From contig NZ_NKFL01000004.1 of NCBI RefSeq assembly GCF_002223055.1, positions 868,001-932,000 on the forward strand: a stretch of 64,000 nt of DNA. Reading direction: 5' to 3'. This DNA comes from Burkholderia sp. HI2500. GTDB taxonomy: Bacteria > Pseudomonadota > Gammaproteobacteria > Burkholderiales > Burkholderiaceae. A program made the translations under genes and the position numbers. The notes beneath the pieces were generated by a model that saw only the letters and a program-made list of their open reading frames with translations, did no database searches and was not told where the DNA came from. Below, piece by piece: positions 33,666 through 43,080 of the stretch. The stretch's first letter is position 1. Each line of letters starts with the position of its first letter.

Positions 33666-34514
33666 ATGAATATGGCAGAAAGCCACCTGAATCCCGTCGA
33701 GCGCACCGCTGCGCCCGCCGGCACGCACGACGCGGCGCACGGCCGTCCGCTCGAGCCGCTGAACGCGAAGATCGAGGTCAACAACCTCAACTTCTTCTAC
33801 AACAAGTTCCACGCGCTGAAGAACATCAACCTGAGCATTCCCGAAGGGAAGGTGACGGCGTTCATCGGCCCGTCGGGCTGCGGCAAGTCGACGCTGCTGC
33901 GCACGTTCAACAAGATGTTCGCGCTCTATCCGGAGCAGCGCGCCGAAGGCGAAATCCTGATGGACGGCGAGAACCTGCTGACGACGAAGCGCGACATCTC
34001 GCTGCTGCGCGCGCGGATCGGCATGGTGTTCCAGAAGCCGACCCCGTTCCCGATGTCGATCTACGACAACATCGCGTTCGGCGTGAAGATGTTCGAAAAG
34101 CTCACGCGCTCGGAGATGGACGATCGCGTCGAGTGGGCGCTCACGAAGGCCGCGCTGTGGAACGAAGTGAAGGACAAGCTGAGCCAGAGCGGCTACGGCC
34201 TCTCGGGCGGCCAGCAGCAGCGTCTGTGCATCGCGCGCGGCATCGCGATCCGTCCGGAAGTGCTGCTGCTCGACGAACCGTGCTCGGCGCTCGACCCGAT
34301 CTCGACGGGCCGCATCGAGGAGCTGATCGCGGAGCTCAAGAGCGACTACACGGTCGTGATCGTCACGCACAACATGCAGCAGGCCGCACGCTGCTCGGAT
34401 TTCACGGCCTACATGTACCTGGGCGAGCTGATCGAATTCGGCGAGACCGAAAAGATCTTCATCAAGCCGGTGCGCAAGGAAACGGAAGACTACATCACCG
34501 GCCGCTTCGGCTGA
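33666..34514 (+). CDS. pstB: phosphate ABC transporter ATP-binding protein
   Basis: 282-aa ABC ATPase energising phosphate import. Walker A is GPSGCGKST (about residues 68-76), the signature is [14 protein letters not shown], Walker B is [12 protein letters not shown] and the switch His is in [10 protein letters not shown]. The first ~30 residues form an Ala/Pro/His-rich extension not essential to the fold. It lies 15 bp after pstA. Confidence 0.98.
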   Translation: MNMAESHLNPVERTAAPAGTHDAAHGRPLEPLNAKIEVNNLNFFYNKFHALKNINLSIPEGKVTAFIGPSGCGKSTLLRTFNKMFALYPEQRAEGEILMDGENLLTTKRDISLLRARIGMVFQKPTPFPMSIYDNIAFGVKMFEKLTRSEMDDRVEWALTKAALWNEVKDKLSQSGYGLSGGQQQRLCIARGIAIRPEVLLLDEPCSALDPISTGRIEELIAELKSDYTVVIVTHNMQQAARCSDFTAYMYLGELIEFGETEKIFIKPVRKETEDYITGRFG

Positions 34515-34532
34515 TGACGGAGAACAACAGCC

Positions 34533-35237
34533 ATGTCGGATAAACATCTGTCGAGCCAGTTCGACGCCGATCTCAACGCGGTGTCGTCGAAAGTGCTGGA
34601 AATGGGCGGGCTCGTCGAGTCGCAGATCGTCGGCGCGATGCACGCGCTGAACGAATTCGATCGCGATGCGGCCGAGAAGGTGATCGCGAACGAAGAAGTC
34701 CTGAACACGATGGAAGTCGACATCGACCAGGAGTGCGGCAACATCATCGCGCGGAGGCAGCCTGCCGCGCGTGACCTGCGCCTTTTGATGTCGATTTCGA
34801 AAACGATTACGAACCTCGAGCGCGCAGGCGACGAGGCCGAGAAGATCGCGAAGCGCGTGCGCCGCCTGGTCGACGAGCCGGCCGCGCGCACGGTCAACAT
34901 CGCCGAGATCAAGGTGTCGGGCGAGATGGCCGTGACGATCCTGCGCCGCGCGCTCGACGCGTTTGCGCGTCTCGACACGGTGGCCGCCGCGCAGATCGTC
35001 AAGGACGACAAGGAAATCGACCAGGAATTCCGCGCGTTCGTGCGCAAGCTCGTGTCGTACATGCAGGAAGATCCGCGCACGATCTCGGTGGGCCTCGAGT
35101 ACCTGTTCATCGCGAAGGCGATCGAGCGGATCGGCGACCACGCGAAGAACATCGCCGAATTCATCATCTACATCGTGAAGGGCACCGACGTGCGGCACCA
35201 GCCGCGCGACACGCTCGATCGCGAAGCCAACAGTTAA
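34533..35237 (+). CDS. phoU: phosphate signalling protein PhoU
   Basis: 234-aa protein of two three-helix bundles that carries the phosphate-replete signal from PstSCAB to PhoR. Both metal-cluster motifs are recognisable (EKVIANEEVLNTMEVDID in the first repeat, DKEIDQEFRAFVRKL in the second). ATG 34533 lies 18 bp after pstB. The length is normal for the family (about 235-240). Confidence 0.97.
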   Translation: MSDKHLSSQFDADLNAVSSKVLEMGGLVESQIVGAMHALNEFDRDAAEKVIANEEVLNTMEVDIDQECGNIIARRQPAARDLRLLMSISKTITNLERAGDEAEKIAKRVRRLVDEPAARTVNIAEIKVSGEMAVTILRRALDAFARLDTVAAAQIVKDDKEIDQEFRAFVRKLVSYMQEDPRTISVGLEYLFIAKAIERIGDHAKNIAEFIIYIVKGTDVRHQPRDTLDREANS

Positions 35238-35267
35238 TCGACTCCGTAAGGAAGAACAGAGGTGCCG

Positions 35268-35969
35268 ATGCCCAGCAACATTCTCGTCGTTGAAGATGAG
35301 CCCGCGATTTCCGAACTGATCTCGGTGAATCTCCAGCACGCCGGTCACTGCCCGATTCGGGCGTACAACGCCGAACAGGCGCAGAACCTGATCAGCGACG
35401 TGCTGCCCGATCTCGTGCTGCTCGACTGGATGCTGCCGGGCAAGTCCGGCATTGCGTTCGCGCGCGACCTGCGCAACAACGAACGGACCAAGCACATCCC
35501 GATCATCATGCTGACTGCACGTGGCGATGAGCAGGACAAGGTGCTCGGCCTCGAAATCGGCGCGGACGACTACGTGACGAAGCCGTTCTCGCCGAAGGAG
35601 CTGATGGCGCGGATCAAGGCCGTGCTGCGCCGTCGCGCGCCGCAGCTGACCGAGGACGTCGTGTCGATCAACGGGCTGCGCCTCGACCCGGCCACGCATC
35701 GCGTCGCCGCGCATGCGGAAGGCAGCGAGATCAAGCTCGATCTCGGCCCGACGGAGTTCCGCCTGCTGCATTTCTTCATGACGCATCCGGAGCGCGTGCA
35801 CAGCCGCACGCAACTGCTCGACCAGGTGTGGGGCGACCATGTATTCGTCGAGGAGCGCACCGTCGACGTGCACATCAAACGATTGCGCGCGGCCTTGAAA
35901 CCGGCCGGCTGCGATGCGATGATCGAGACCGTGCGCGGCAGCGGCTACCGGCTCGCCAAGCACGCGTAA
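35268..35969 (+). CDS. phoB: phosphate regulon response regulator PhoB
   Basis: 233-aa OmpR-family regulator. The receiver domain has ILVVEDEP, phosphorylation site D53 in LVLLDWMLPG and TKPFSPKEL with K105; the C-terminal winged helix ends TVDVHIKRLRAALKPAG then VRGSGYRL. I use ATG 35268 (MPSNILVVEDEP), the family-typical start, with GAGG 7 nt upstream; GTG 35262 is an alternative two codons earlier. It should bind the Pho boxes at 30540-30588 and probably 39605-39622. Confidence 0.97.
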   Translation: MPSNILVVEDEPAISELISVNLQHAGHCPIRAYNAEQAQNLISDVLPDLVLLDWMLPGKSGIAFARDLRNNERTKHIPIIMLTARGDEQDKVLGLEIGADDYVTKPFSPKELMARIKAVLRRRAPQLTEDVVSINGLRLDPATHRVAAHAEGSEIKLDLGPTEFRLLHFFMTHPERVHSRTQLLDQVWGDHVFVEERTVDVHIKRLRAALKPAGCDAMIETVRGSGYRLAKHA

Positions 35970-36026
35970 CGTATCCACGCATGCCGTGTGCCACGGCATG
36001 CCGTTCATTCTTTCGGGCGCTGAATC

Positions 36027-37346
36027 ATGAACATCATCTGGGCGCGCTTTCTGGTGTCGCTCGTGCTGCTCGTGCTGATCGGCGTATTGGTCGGCGTCTT
36101 CGCCGGCCCGACCGCGGGCCTCGTGTTCGTGGTCGTGATGCTGGTCGCGCAGGGCTTTTTCAGCACCTTTCATACGCAGCGTCTGTGGCGACTGCTCGAT
36201 GCACCCGTCTATGGCGAGGTGCCGAGCGCGCCGGGCATCTGGGGCGAGATCTACTATCGTCTGCACAAGCTCGCGAAGCAGTGGCATGCGCAGGTGCGGC
36301 AGGTCGAGCAGCAGCATTCGCGCTTCATCCAGGCGATCCAGGCGTCGCCGAACGGTGTCGCGATGCTCGACGATCACGACCAGATCGAGTGGTGCAACGC
36401 GATCGCCGAGGTCCATTTCGGCCTCGACGCGAAGCGCGACCTGCGCCAGCACATCACCAACCTGGTGCGCCATCCCGAGTTCGTCCGCTATCTGAACGCG
36501 CAGCATTACGAGGAGACGCTCGTGATGCGCGGCATGGGCGATTCGCGGCAGAACGTGCTGGAAGTGCAGGTGTTTCCGTACGGCGAGAATCGCAAGCTGC
36601 TGCTCACGCAGGACATCACCGAGCTCGAGCGGACCGACGCGATGCGGCGCGACTTCGTCGCGAACGTGTCGCACGAGCTGAAGACGCCGCTCACCGTGCT
36701 GTCGGGGTTCCTCGAGACGATGCGCGAGCTGCCGCTGAACGAGGAAGATCGCGCGCGCTATCTCGACATGATGGAGCAGCAGGCCTCGCGGATGCGGCAC
36801 ATCGTGACTGACCTGCTGGTGCTCGCGAAGCTGGAAGGCGAGAGCAAGCCGCCGCTCGATCGCGCGATCGACATGCGGGCCGTGTTCGACCATCTGAAGG
36901 AGGACGCGCAGACGCTGTCGAACGGGCATCACGACATCGCGTTCTCGATCGACGAGACGCTCGGCGTCACCGGCGCGCAGACGGAGCTGTTCAGCGCGTT
37001 CGCGAACCTCGTCACGAACGCGATTCGCTATACGCCGGAAGGCGGCAAGATCGTCGTGACGTGGCGGCGCGAGGGCGCGCAGGGCGTGTTTTCCGTCACG
37101 GACAGCGGCTTCGGGATTCCGGCCGCCGACCTGCCGCGGCTCACCGAGCGCTTCTACCGCGTCGACCGCAGCCGTTCGCGCGACACCGGCGGCACGGGGC
37201 TCGGCCTTGCGATCGTCAAGCACGTGCTGCAGCGGCATGACGCGCACCTGTACGTGCAGAGCGAGGAAGGGCGCGGCAGCACGTTCACCGCGCGCTTCCC
37301 GGGCTCGCGCATCATCGCGATCCGGCCGGCCGCTTACGAGGCATGA
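36027..37346 (+). CDS. phoR: phosphate regulon sensor kinase PhoR
   Basis: 439-aa membrane histidine kinase. Two N-terminal hydrophobic segments (about residues 7-45) lie without a large periplasmic domain, followed by a PAS domain (FIQAIQASPNGVAMLDDHDQIEWCN), the H-box SHELKTPL (H216), N-box NLVTNAIRYTPEGG and G-boxes DSGFGIP and GGTGLGLAI. The lack of a sensor domain outside the membrane fits signalling through PhoU/PstB. It is the last gene of the operon, before the terminator at 37401. Confidence 0.97.
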   Translation: MNIIWARFLVSLVLLVLIGVLVGVFAGPTAGLVFVVVMLVAQGFFSTFHTQRLWRLLDAPVYGEVPSAPGIWGEIYYRLHKLAKQWHAQVRQVEQQHSRFIQAIQASPNGVAMLDDHDQIEWCNAIAEVHFGLDAKRDLRQHITNLVRHPEFVRYLNAQHYEETLVMRGMGDSRQNVLEVQVFPYGENRKLLLTQDITELERTDAMRRDFVANVSHELKTPLTVLSGFLETMRELPLNEEDRARYLDMMEQQASRMRHIVTDLLVLAKLEGESKPPLDRAIDMRAVFDHLKEDAQTLSNGHHDIAFSIDETLGVTGAQTELFSAFANLVTNAIRYTPEGGKIVVTWRREGAQGVFSVTDSGFGIPAADLPRLTERFYRVDRSRSRDTGGTGLGLAIVKHVLQRHDAHLYVQSEEGRGSTFTARFPGSRIIAIRPAAYEA

Positions 37347-37400
37347 TCGCGTAACGGTATCCGTCGCTCGTTCGGTGAGCGGAGGTAGGCCGGCTCCGCA

Positions 37401-37433
37401 ATAAAAAACGCAGCCAGTCGGCTGCGTTTTTTA
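37401..37433. terminator. bidirectional terminator between phoR and ppk
   Basis: Stem ACGCAGCC-AGTC-GGCTGCGT flanked by an A-run on the left and a T-run on the right, so it can stop both the phoR transcript and the convergent ppk transcript. Confidence 0.93.
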
Positions 37434-37477
37434 TTGGGAGCGACGCGGCGCGCGACTTGTGCCGTGCGGCCGATTCT

Positions 37478-39541
37478 TCAGGAGCAGAACTTCGCGAGCA
37501 ACCCGAGTTGCGCGTTGCGGATCGTCTTGCCGGCGCGGCGGCGGCGGTAGTGGCCGTCGCTGTGCATCTGCCACGCCGACTGGTTGTCGCCGAGGCACAC
37601 CGACAGGCCCTCGGCGATCACGCGCCGCTTGAGCTTGCGATCGCGGATCGGGAACGCGACTTCGACGCGGCGGAACAGGTTGCGGTCCATCCAGTCGGCG
37701 CTCGACAGATAGACCTCCTCGGCGCCGTTCGCGTGGAAGTAGTAGATCCGGTGGTGCTCGAGGAAGCGGCCGACGATCGAGCGCACGGTGATGTTTTCCG
37801 ACAGCCCCGGCACGCCGGGCTTCAGCGCGCAGACACCGCGCACGATCAGGTCGACCTTGACGCCGGCCTGCGACGCTTCGTACAGCGCGGCGATCACCGT
37901 CGGCTCCAGCAGCGCGTTCATCTTCGCGACGACGCGTGCGCGCTTGCCGGCGCGCGCATTGTCGATCTCCGCGCGGATCGAATCGATGATGCGCGGATGC
38001 AGCGTGAACGGCGACTGCCACAGCTCGTGCAGCGTGAGTTCGCCGCCGATGCCGGTCAGCTGCTGGAACACGTGATGGACGTCTTCGCAGATCTTCTGGT
38101 CGGCCGTCATCAGGCCGAAGTCGGTGTAGAGGCGTGCCGTGCGCGGATGGTAGTTGCCGGTGCCGAGGTGCACGTAGCGGCGCAGCGACGCCTTGCCGGC
38201 CTGCACGACGCGCCGCACGATCAGCATCATCTTCGCGTGGCACTTGTGGCCGACCACGCCGTACACGACATGCGCGCCGACGGCTTCGAGCTGCGACGCC
38301 CAGTTGATGTTGGTTTCCTCGTCGAAGCGCGCGAGCAGTTCGACGACGACGGTCACTTCCTTGCCGTTGCGCGCAGCTTCCATCAGCGCGTCCATCAGCG
38401 GCGAATCGGTGCCGGTGCGGTAGATCGTCTGCTTGATCGCGACGACGCTCGGATCCTTCGCGGCCTGCTGCAGCAGCTCGAGCACCGGCTGGAAGCTCTC
38501 GTACGGGTGGTGCAGCAGGATGTCGCCGTTGTCGATCGCGTCGAACATCGTCGGCGCGTTCGTGATCGCGGACGGCGTCGACGCGGTGAACGGCGTGAAC
38601 TTCAGGTCGGGACGGTCGACGAGATCGGGAATCTGCATCAGCCGCACGAGGTTCACCGATCCGGCCACGCGATAGCAGTCCTTCTCGCCGAGTTCGCTTT
38701 CCTCGAGCAGGCGGCGCACGATGTGCGGCGGCGTGTCGGCCGACACCTCGAGGCGCACTGCATTGCCGAGGTGGCGCGCGGGCAGTTCGCCCTGCAGCGC
38801 CACGCGCAGGTTCGTGATTTCGTCCTCGTCGACGAACAGCTCGCTGTTGCGCGTGATGCGGAACTGGTTGCAGCTCTTCACGCTCAGCTGCGGGAAGAGT
38901 TCGCCGACGAAGCGCTGCATGAACGAGCTCAGCAGCACGAAGCCGTGCTCGAAGCCCGACAGCGCGTGCGGCATGCGCACGACGCGCGGCAGCGCGCGCG
39001 GCGCCTGCACGATGCCCATCACGGCCTGGCGTCCGAACGCGTCGCGGCCTTCGAGCTCGACGACGAAATTCAGGCTCTTGTTCAGCACGCGCGGGAACGG
39101 ATGGGCGGGATCGAGGCCAATCGGCGTGAGCACGGGCAGCAGCTCGTCGAGGAAGTAGCGCCGCGCCCATTCGAGCTGCTCGTCGTTCCACGTGTCGCTC
39201 GCGTGGAAGTAGATGCCTTCCTGTTCGAGCGCGGGCAGCACGGTTTCGTGCAGCATCGTGTACTGTCGATGGACGAGCCGCTGCGCGCGTTCGACGACGA
39301 GGTCGTAAGCATGTTGTAACGACATGCCGTCGGGCGTCAGTGCGCCGGGGTTGTCGCGGATCTGCTCCTGCAGCCCGGCCATCCGGACTTCGAAGAATTC
39401 GTCGAGGTTGCTGCTGGTGATGCAGATGAAGCGAAGGCGCTCGAGCAACGGGACTTGCGGATCAGCGGCCTGGGCCAGCACGCGCTCGTTGAAACCGAGG
39501 ATGCCGAGTTCACGATTGAGAAGCGGATAACGGACGGACAT
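37478..39541 (-). CDS. ppk: polyphosphate kinase 1
   Basis: 687-aa PPK1 that makes polyphosphate from ATP at the membrane. Domain order N, H, C1, C2: the N domain starts LLNRELGILGFNERVL, the phospho-histidine regions include YGVVGHKCHAKMMLI and YVHLGTGNYHPRTARLYTD, and the C2 domain has SSADWMDRNLFRRVEVAFP. ATG 39541 (MSVRYPLLNRELG) gives the normal length; the frame stays open a further 795 bp into ppx, but this is antisense shadow. A candidate Pho box lies 64-82 bp upstream. Confidence 0.97.
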   Translation of the reverse strand: MSVRYPLLNRELGILGFNERVLAQAADPQVPLLERLRFICITSSNLDEFFEVRMAGLQEQIRDNPGALTPDGMSLQHAYDLVVERAQRLVHRQYTMLHETVLPALEQEGIYFHASDTWNDEQLEWARRYFLDELLPVLTPIGLDPAHPFPRVLNKSLNFVVELEGRDAFGRQAVMGIVQAPRALPRVVRMPHALSGFEHGFVLLSSFMQRFVGELFPQLSVKSCNQFRITRNSELFVDEDEITNLRVALQGELPARHLGNAVRLEVSADTPPHIVRRLLEESELGEKDCYRVAGSVNLVRLMQIPDLVDRPDLKFTPFTASTPSAITNAPTMFDAIDNGDILLHHPYESFQPVLELLQQAAKDPSVVAIKQTIYRTGTDSPLMDALMEAARNGKEVTVVVELLARFDEETNINWASQLEAVGAHVVYGVVGHKCHAKMMLIVRRVVQAGKASLRRYVHLGTGNYHPRTARLYTDFGLMTADQKICEDVHHVFQQLTGIGGELTLHELWQSPFTLHPRIIDSIRAEIDNARAGKRARVVAKMNALLEPTVIAALYEASQAGVKVDLIVRGVCALKPGVPGLSENITVRSIVGRFLEHHRIYYFHANGAEEVYLSSADWMDRNLFRRVEVAFPIRDRKLKRRVIAEGLSVCLGDNQSAWQMHSDGHYRRRRAGKTIRNAQLGLLAKFCS

Positions 39542-39604
39542 CGGCAGAGTAGGGGGTGATTCGGGCGATGATTCGAAAGGACGCTCGGAAACTCTCACGG
39601 TACG

Positions 39605-39622
39605 ATGACGTGCGAATGACAA
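39605..39622 (-). promoter_or_regulatory. candidate Pho box upstream of ppk
   Basis: On the minus strand TTGTCAT-TCGC-ACGTCAT, a 7-4-7 arrangement matching the Pho box pattern with two TCA cores 11 bp apart. The position 64 bp before the ppk ATG suits PhoB activation, linking polyphosphate synthesis to the neighbouring pho genes. Confidence 0.65.
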
Positions 39623-39820
39623 TGATGTATTTATATCGGGAAATTCTACGCTGTAACCGTTTCGTCTCATAAATGTTTCGGCTATATGCAATCGAGCAGT
39701 GTGCATGCCCGTGAAGCGTGGCAATGGCAAGCGTTCCACGCTTAAAATGTCGCCTTTGATTGATCGTCCGCGGTTGCCGCACAGGCCGCCTCGGGTGAAC
39801 GCGCACGGAGCCCCCTTCTG

Positions 39821-41335
39821 ATGGTTACAACCCCCCACTTGCTGGCTGCCGTGGATCTCGGCTCGAACAGCTTCCGGCTGATCGTCGGACGTGTCGAGGA
39901 AACGCCGGCGGGCAGCCAGATCTATCCCGTCGACGCGCTGCGCGAGCCCGTCCGGCTGGCCGCGGGCCTGTCGAGCGACAAGATGCTCGATCGCGCGTCG
40001 CAGGAGCGTGGCTGGGAAGCGCTCAAGCGGTTCGGCGAGCGCCTGCGCGATTTCCATCCCGATCACGTGCGCGCGGTGGCGACCAACACGCTGCGCGTCG
40101 CGAAGAACGCGGGCGAATTTCTCGGCGAAGCCGAAGCGGCACTGGGTTTCCCGATCGAAGTAATCGCGGGCCGCGAAGAAGCCCGGCTGATCTATGCGGG
40201 CGCCGCGCACTCGGTGCCGGCGAGCGCGGGCAAGCGGCTCGTCGTCGACATCGGCGGCGGCTCCACCGAATTCATCATCGGCTCGCACTACACGCCGATC
40301 GTGATGGAGAGCCTCTATATCGGCTGCGTGAGCCATAGCCGCACCTTCTTCCCGGCCGGCAACGTCGACGAATACACGATGCGACAGGCCGAGCTCGCGG
40401 CCAAGCGCGAGATCCAGATCATTTCAAGCGAGTACAAGAAGGCCGGCTGGGACCAGGCGATCGGCTCGTCGGGCACCGCGCGTGCGCTCGCGGAACTCGT
40501 CGAGGCAAACGGCTTCAACGATCCGGGCATCACGCACGGCATTTCGCGCGGCGGCCTCGAGCGGCTCAAGCGTGCGCTGATCAAGTCGGAGAACGTCAAC
40601 CGGCTGAAGCTGATCGCGCTGAAGCCCGATCGCGTGCCGGTGCTCGCGGGCGGCCTCGCGATCATGCTCGCGGTGTTCGAGGAACTCGGTGTCGACTACG
40701 TCGATACGACCGACGGCGCGCTGCGCCTCGGCGTGCTGTACGACCTGCTCGGCCGGACGCAGCACGAGGACATGCGTGCGGTGACCGTCGAGGGCTTCAC
40801 GCGCCGCTACGGTGTCGATCGTGCGCAGGCCGAGCGGATCGGCGCGTTGGCGGGGCGTTTCTACGACGAACTCGAGGAAGCCGACGAAGAGGCACGCGAG
40901 GAAGGGCGGATGTTCCTCGGCTGGGCGGCCGCGTTGCACGAGATCGGCTTGTCGATCTCGCACAGCGCGTATCACAAGCACTCGGCTTATATTGCGAGCA
41001 ACGCGGACATGCCGGGTTTTTCGCGCACCGACCAGGCGCGCCTCGCCGCGCTCGTGCTCGGTCACGCGGGCAAGCTCGGCAAGCTGTCGCAGGCGCGCGA
41101 GGTCGAGTGGCCGCTGCTGTTCTGCCTGCGACTCGCGGCGCTGCTGTGCCGGCGCCGGACCGATGCCGGGCTGCCGGACATTTCCGTTTCGCAGATGAAG
41201 AAAGGCGGGTATGAAGTGCGCCTGCCGAGCGCGTGGGTCGAGCAGAACCCGCTGACCGACTACAGCCTCAGCCAGGAGGCGGCCGAGTGGGAGAAGGTCG
41301 GTATCCCGTATCGCGTGGTGTATACCGGCGCGTAA
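39821..41335 (+). CDS. ppx: exopolyphosphatase (Ppx/GppA family)
   Basis: 504-aa ASKHA-fold phosphatase that releases phosphate from polyphosphate chains or pppGpp. Motifs: AAVDLGSNSFRLIV (residues about 9-22), TNTLRVAKNA, the EVIAGREEARLIYAG loop and LVVDIGGGSTEFIIG; the C-terminal HD-like helical domain carries AAALHEIGLSISHSAYHKHSAY. It is divergent from ppk, and the ppk/ppx spacer (279 bp) holds the Pho box. GppA activity cannot be excluded from sequence. Confidence 0.95.
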   Translation: MVTTPHLLAAVDLGSNSFRLIVGRVEETPAGSQIYPVDALREPVRLAAGLSSDKMLDRASQERGWEALKRFGERLRDFHPDHVRAVATNTLRVAKNAGEFLGEAEAALGFPIEVIAGREEARLIYAGAAHSVPASAGKRLVVDIGGGSTEFIIGSHYTPIVMESLYIGCVSHSRTFFPAGNVDEYTMRQAELAAKREIQIISSEYKKAGWDQAIGSSGTARALAELVEANGFNDPGITHGISRGGLERLKRALIKSENVNRLKLIALKPDRVPVLAGGLAIMLAVFEELGVDYVDTTDGALRLGVLYDLLGRTQHEDMRAVTVEGFTRRYGVDRAQAERIGALAGRFYDELEEADEEAREEGRMFLGWAAALHEIGLSISHSAYHKHSAYIASNADMPGFSRTDQARLAALVLGHAGKLGKLSQAREVEWPLLFCLRLAALLCRRRTDAGLPDISVSQMKKGGYEVRLPSAWVEQNPLTDYSLSQEAAEWEKVGIPYRVVYTGA

Positions 41336-41444
41336 CCGGCCGATAGCGAGGCCGCAGCGAGGTCGATAGCGGGGCTGGGGAGCGGCCGGGCAGCAGGCAG
41401 GCTGGTGCCCCTCAGGCTTGCCGCATCATCGTCCTGACGGCCGC

Positions 41445-41879
41445 TCAGTCCGACGAGCAGACGATCGCCGTCAGGAACGGAAACGCCTGCTTGACGGTCG
41501 CGTCGCTGCCGGCCTTGCGCACGGCTTCTTCCACCGCGCTTTTCGTGCCCCGCACCACGACGCCATAGGCCCAGTCGCCGATCGGCGTGCCGTCGCCCGG
41601 GCGGAAGATCGGGTCGTTCGCCTGGTATCCGAGCACGACATAGACGCCGAAGCCGTACGCCGTCAGCGCGTGGCTCGTGCGGAATGCATTGACCGAGTTC
41701 GATTCGACGTGCATCGGCTCCGACTGGATGTCGCCGGCGGCGAGCAGCGGCGCGACGAATTTGTGGCCGGTCGAGTGGCAGTCGAGTGCGTCGTCGAGCG
41801 CCTTGGCCGACGCGGTGCCGGCAGTCGCGAGCGCGAGCAGCGATGCGCAGAGGGCGGTCTTGAGGATGTTGTTTTTCAT
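41445..41879 (-). CDS. exported hypothetical protein
   Basis: 144-aa protein with a clear signal peptide (MKNNILKTALCASLLALATAGTASA-K) and a mature part of about 119 residues with two cysteines (C34 and C141) near its ends, which could form a disulfide. No catalytic motif is seen. It is encoded convergent to ppx. I do not recognise the family. Confidence 0.75.
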   Translation of the reverse strand: MKNNILKTALCASLLALATAGTASAKALDDALDCHSTGHKFVAPLLAAGDIQSEPMHVESNSVNAFRTSHALTAYGFGVYVVLGYQANDPIFRPGDGTPIGDWAYGVVVRGTKSAVEEAVRKAGSDATVKQAFPFLTAIVCSSD

Positions 41880-42231
41880 GCGCGAAGGCAGGGTTGTCCA
41901 CGCGCATTATCGCGTGTTCCGGCAAGTGCCGTATGCGGGCTGCGGATGGCTCGTTGGCCCGTATGTCGGTGATTCGACGGGCCGGCCAGGTGGACGCTCG
42001 ATCCTTTCCAGTCAGCCTTTCCTGCATTGAAAGCGCAAGGCCTTAAGCCATTTGCTTTGTGCCGACGTTCGAAATATGGCCGCCCAGGGCTGCGTGGATC
42101 GTTGTAGCGTCGATGCCCCAATTGATCCCTACAATGAATCGAGGCGCTGCGAACCGGGAATCCCGGTTGACGCTTGAAGGGCCCAGAAACGGAAAAGGGG
42201 CTACGGTATTAACCGTAACCCCTTGATTCCT
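41880..42231. other. 352-bp stretch without a gene
   Basis: It ends in the tRNA-Pro terminator (42192-42224). A TACAAT -10-like hexamer at 42131 and a small hairpin ACCGGGA-ATC-CCGGT near 42155 are the only features I see. The open frames across it show no ribosome site. Confidence 0.5.
42192..42224 (-). terminator. intrinsic terminator after tRNA-Pro
   Basis: Read on the minus strand: GGGGTTACGGT-TAAT-ACCGTAGCCCC followed by TTTTCC. Confidence 0.9.
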
Positions 42232-42308
42232 TGGTCGGAGCGATAGGATTCGAACCTACGACCCTCTGATCCCAAATCAGATGCGCTACCAGGCTGCGCT
42301 ACGCTCCG
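42232..42308 (-). tRNA. tRNA-Pro (anticodon TGG)
   Basis: 77 nt with encoded CCA. The acceptor stem CGGAGCG/CGCTCCG, D-arm GCGCAGCCTGGTAGCGC, anticodon loop TTTGGGA with TGG, and T-arm GTAGG-TTCGAAT-CCTAT are all standard. It is followed by its own terminator and preceded by a good promoter. Confidence 0.98.
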
Positions 42309-42319
42309 ACGAGCCAAAG

Positions 42320-42349
42320 ATTGTATCGTTGAACATCTGACCCGGTCAA
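42320..42349 (-). promoter_or_regulatory. promoter of tRNA-Pro
   Basis: Minus strand TTGACC (42349-42344), 18-bp spacer, TACAAT (42325-42320), with initiation expected a few bases before the mature 5' end. Confidence 0.75.
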
Positions 42350-42448
42350 TCCCTATATGCGGGTAAATGCCGCGGCGGCAAACGCCCGCAATTTGCGACA
42401 ATTCGCCCGGTCATCGGCGGGCCCGCTCGCCGCAGCAAGGAGAACATC

Positions 42449-42910
42449 ATGATGAACCTGATCCTGTGGCGCCATGCCGAAGCCGAAGACTACGCGACGA
42501 GCGATCTCGCGCGGCAGTTGACCGTCCGGGGCCGCAAGGACGCGCAGGCGATGGCCAAATGGCTGCGTGGCCGGCTCGAGACGAACGCCGTGATCCTCGT
42601 GAGCCCAGCGGCCCGCACCGTGCAGACGGTCGAGGCGCTGACCGACCAGTACCGGACGGTCGACGCGCTCGCGCCGGGCGGCAGCGTCGACGACGTGCTG
42701 GCGGCGGCCGGCTGGCCGGAAGGCATCGCGCCGACGGTCGTGATCGTCGGGCACCAGCCGACGCTCGGCAGCGTTGCCGCGCAATTGATCGCCGGCGGCG
42801 ACGACAGCTGGAGCGTCAAGAAGGGCGGAATCGTGTGGCTGGCGAGCCGCACGCGTGACGGCAGCCGGCAGGCCGTATTGCGCGCGGTATTGACGCCCGA
42901 TCTGCTGTGA
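42449..42910 (+). CDS. sixA: phosphohistidine phosphatase SixA
   Basis: 153-aa histidine phosphatase superfamily protein. The catalytic RHAEAE motif lies at residues 8-13 (H9), and the second-half VGHQPTLGSVA (H about 109) completes the site. SixA removes phosphate from phosphohistidine proteins such as phosphorelay or PTS components. AAGGAG lies 6 nt before the first of two tandem ATGs (42449, 42452). Confidence 0.93.
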   Translation: MMNLILWRHAEAEDYATSDLARQLTVRGRKDAQAMAKWLRGRLETNAVILVSPAARTVQTVEALTDQYRTVDALAPGGSVDDVLAAAGWPEGIAPTVVIVGHQPTLGSVAAQLIAGGDDSWSVKKGGIVWLASRTRDGSRQAVLRAVLTPDLL

Positions 42911-43080
42911 GGCCCGCCTGAAGTGCTTTGAAGGGATTCATCGTACGGTTCTGCAAGCTTTCTGCTAAAGTCAATTCGGCGACACGTCATTGAAAGGACA
43001 CGGTCGTGCCACATAACGGTCACGGCCGATTACTACATTGGCGGGCATGTCGCCCTATTCCTTACGACCAGGAAAGCCTA

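Noticed and set aside
33222..37247. Very long minus-strand open frame (about 1340 codons) opposite pstA-phoR
   Set aside because: It lies antisense to seven well-identified genes, is Arg/His/Asp/Leu rich as expected from the complementary frame of high-GC codons, and has no domain or ribosome site.
39542..40336. Extended N-terminus of polyphosphate kinase reaching into ppx
   Set aside because: The frame stays open by chance on the strand opposite ppx; family start, Pho box and length all support ATG 39541.
42201..42401. 66-codon minus-strand frame over tRNA-Pro
   Set aside because: It covers the tRNA, its promoter and its terminator, so it cannot be a normal coding gene.
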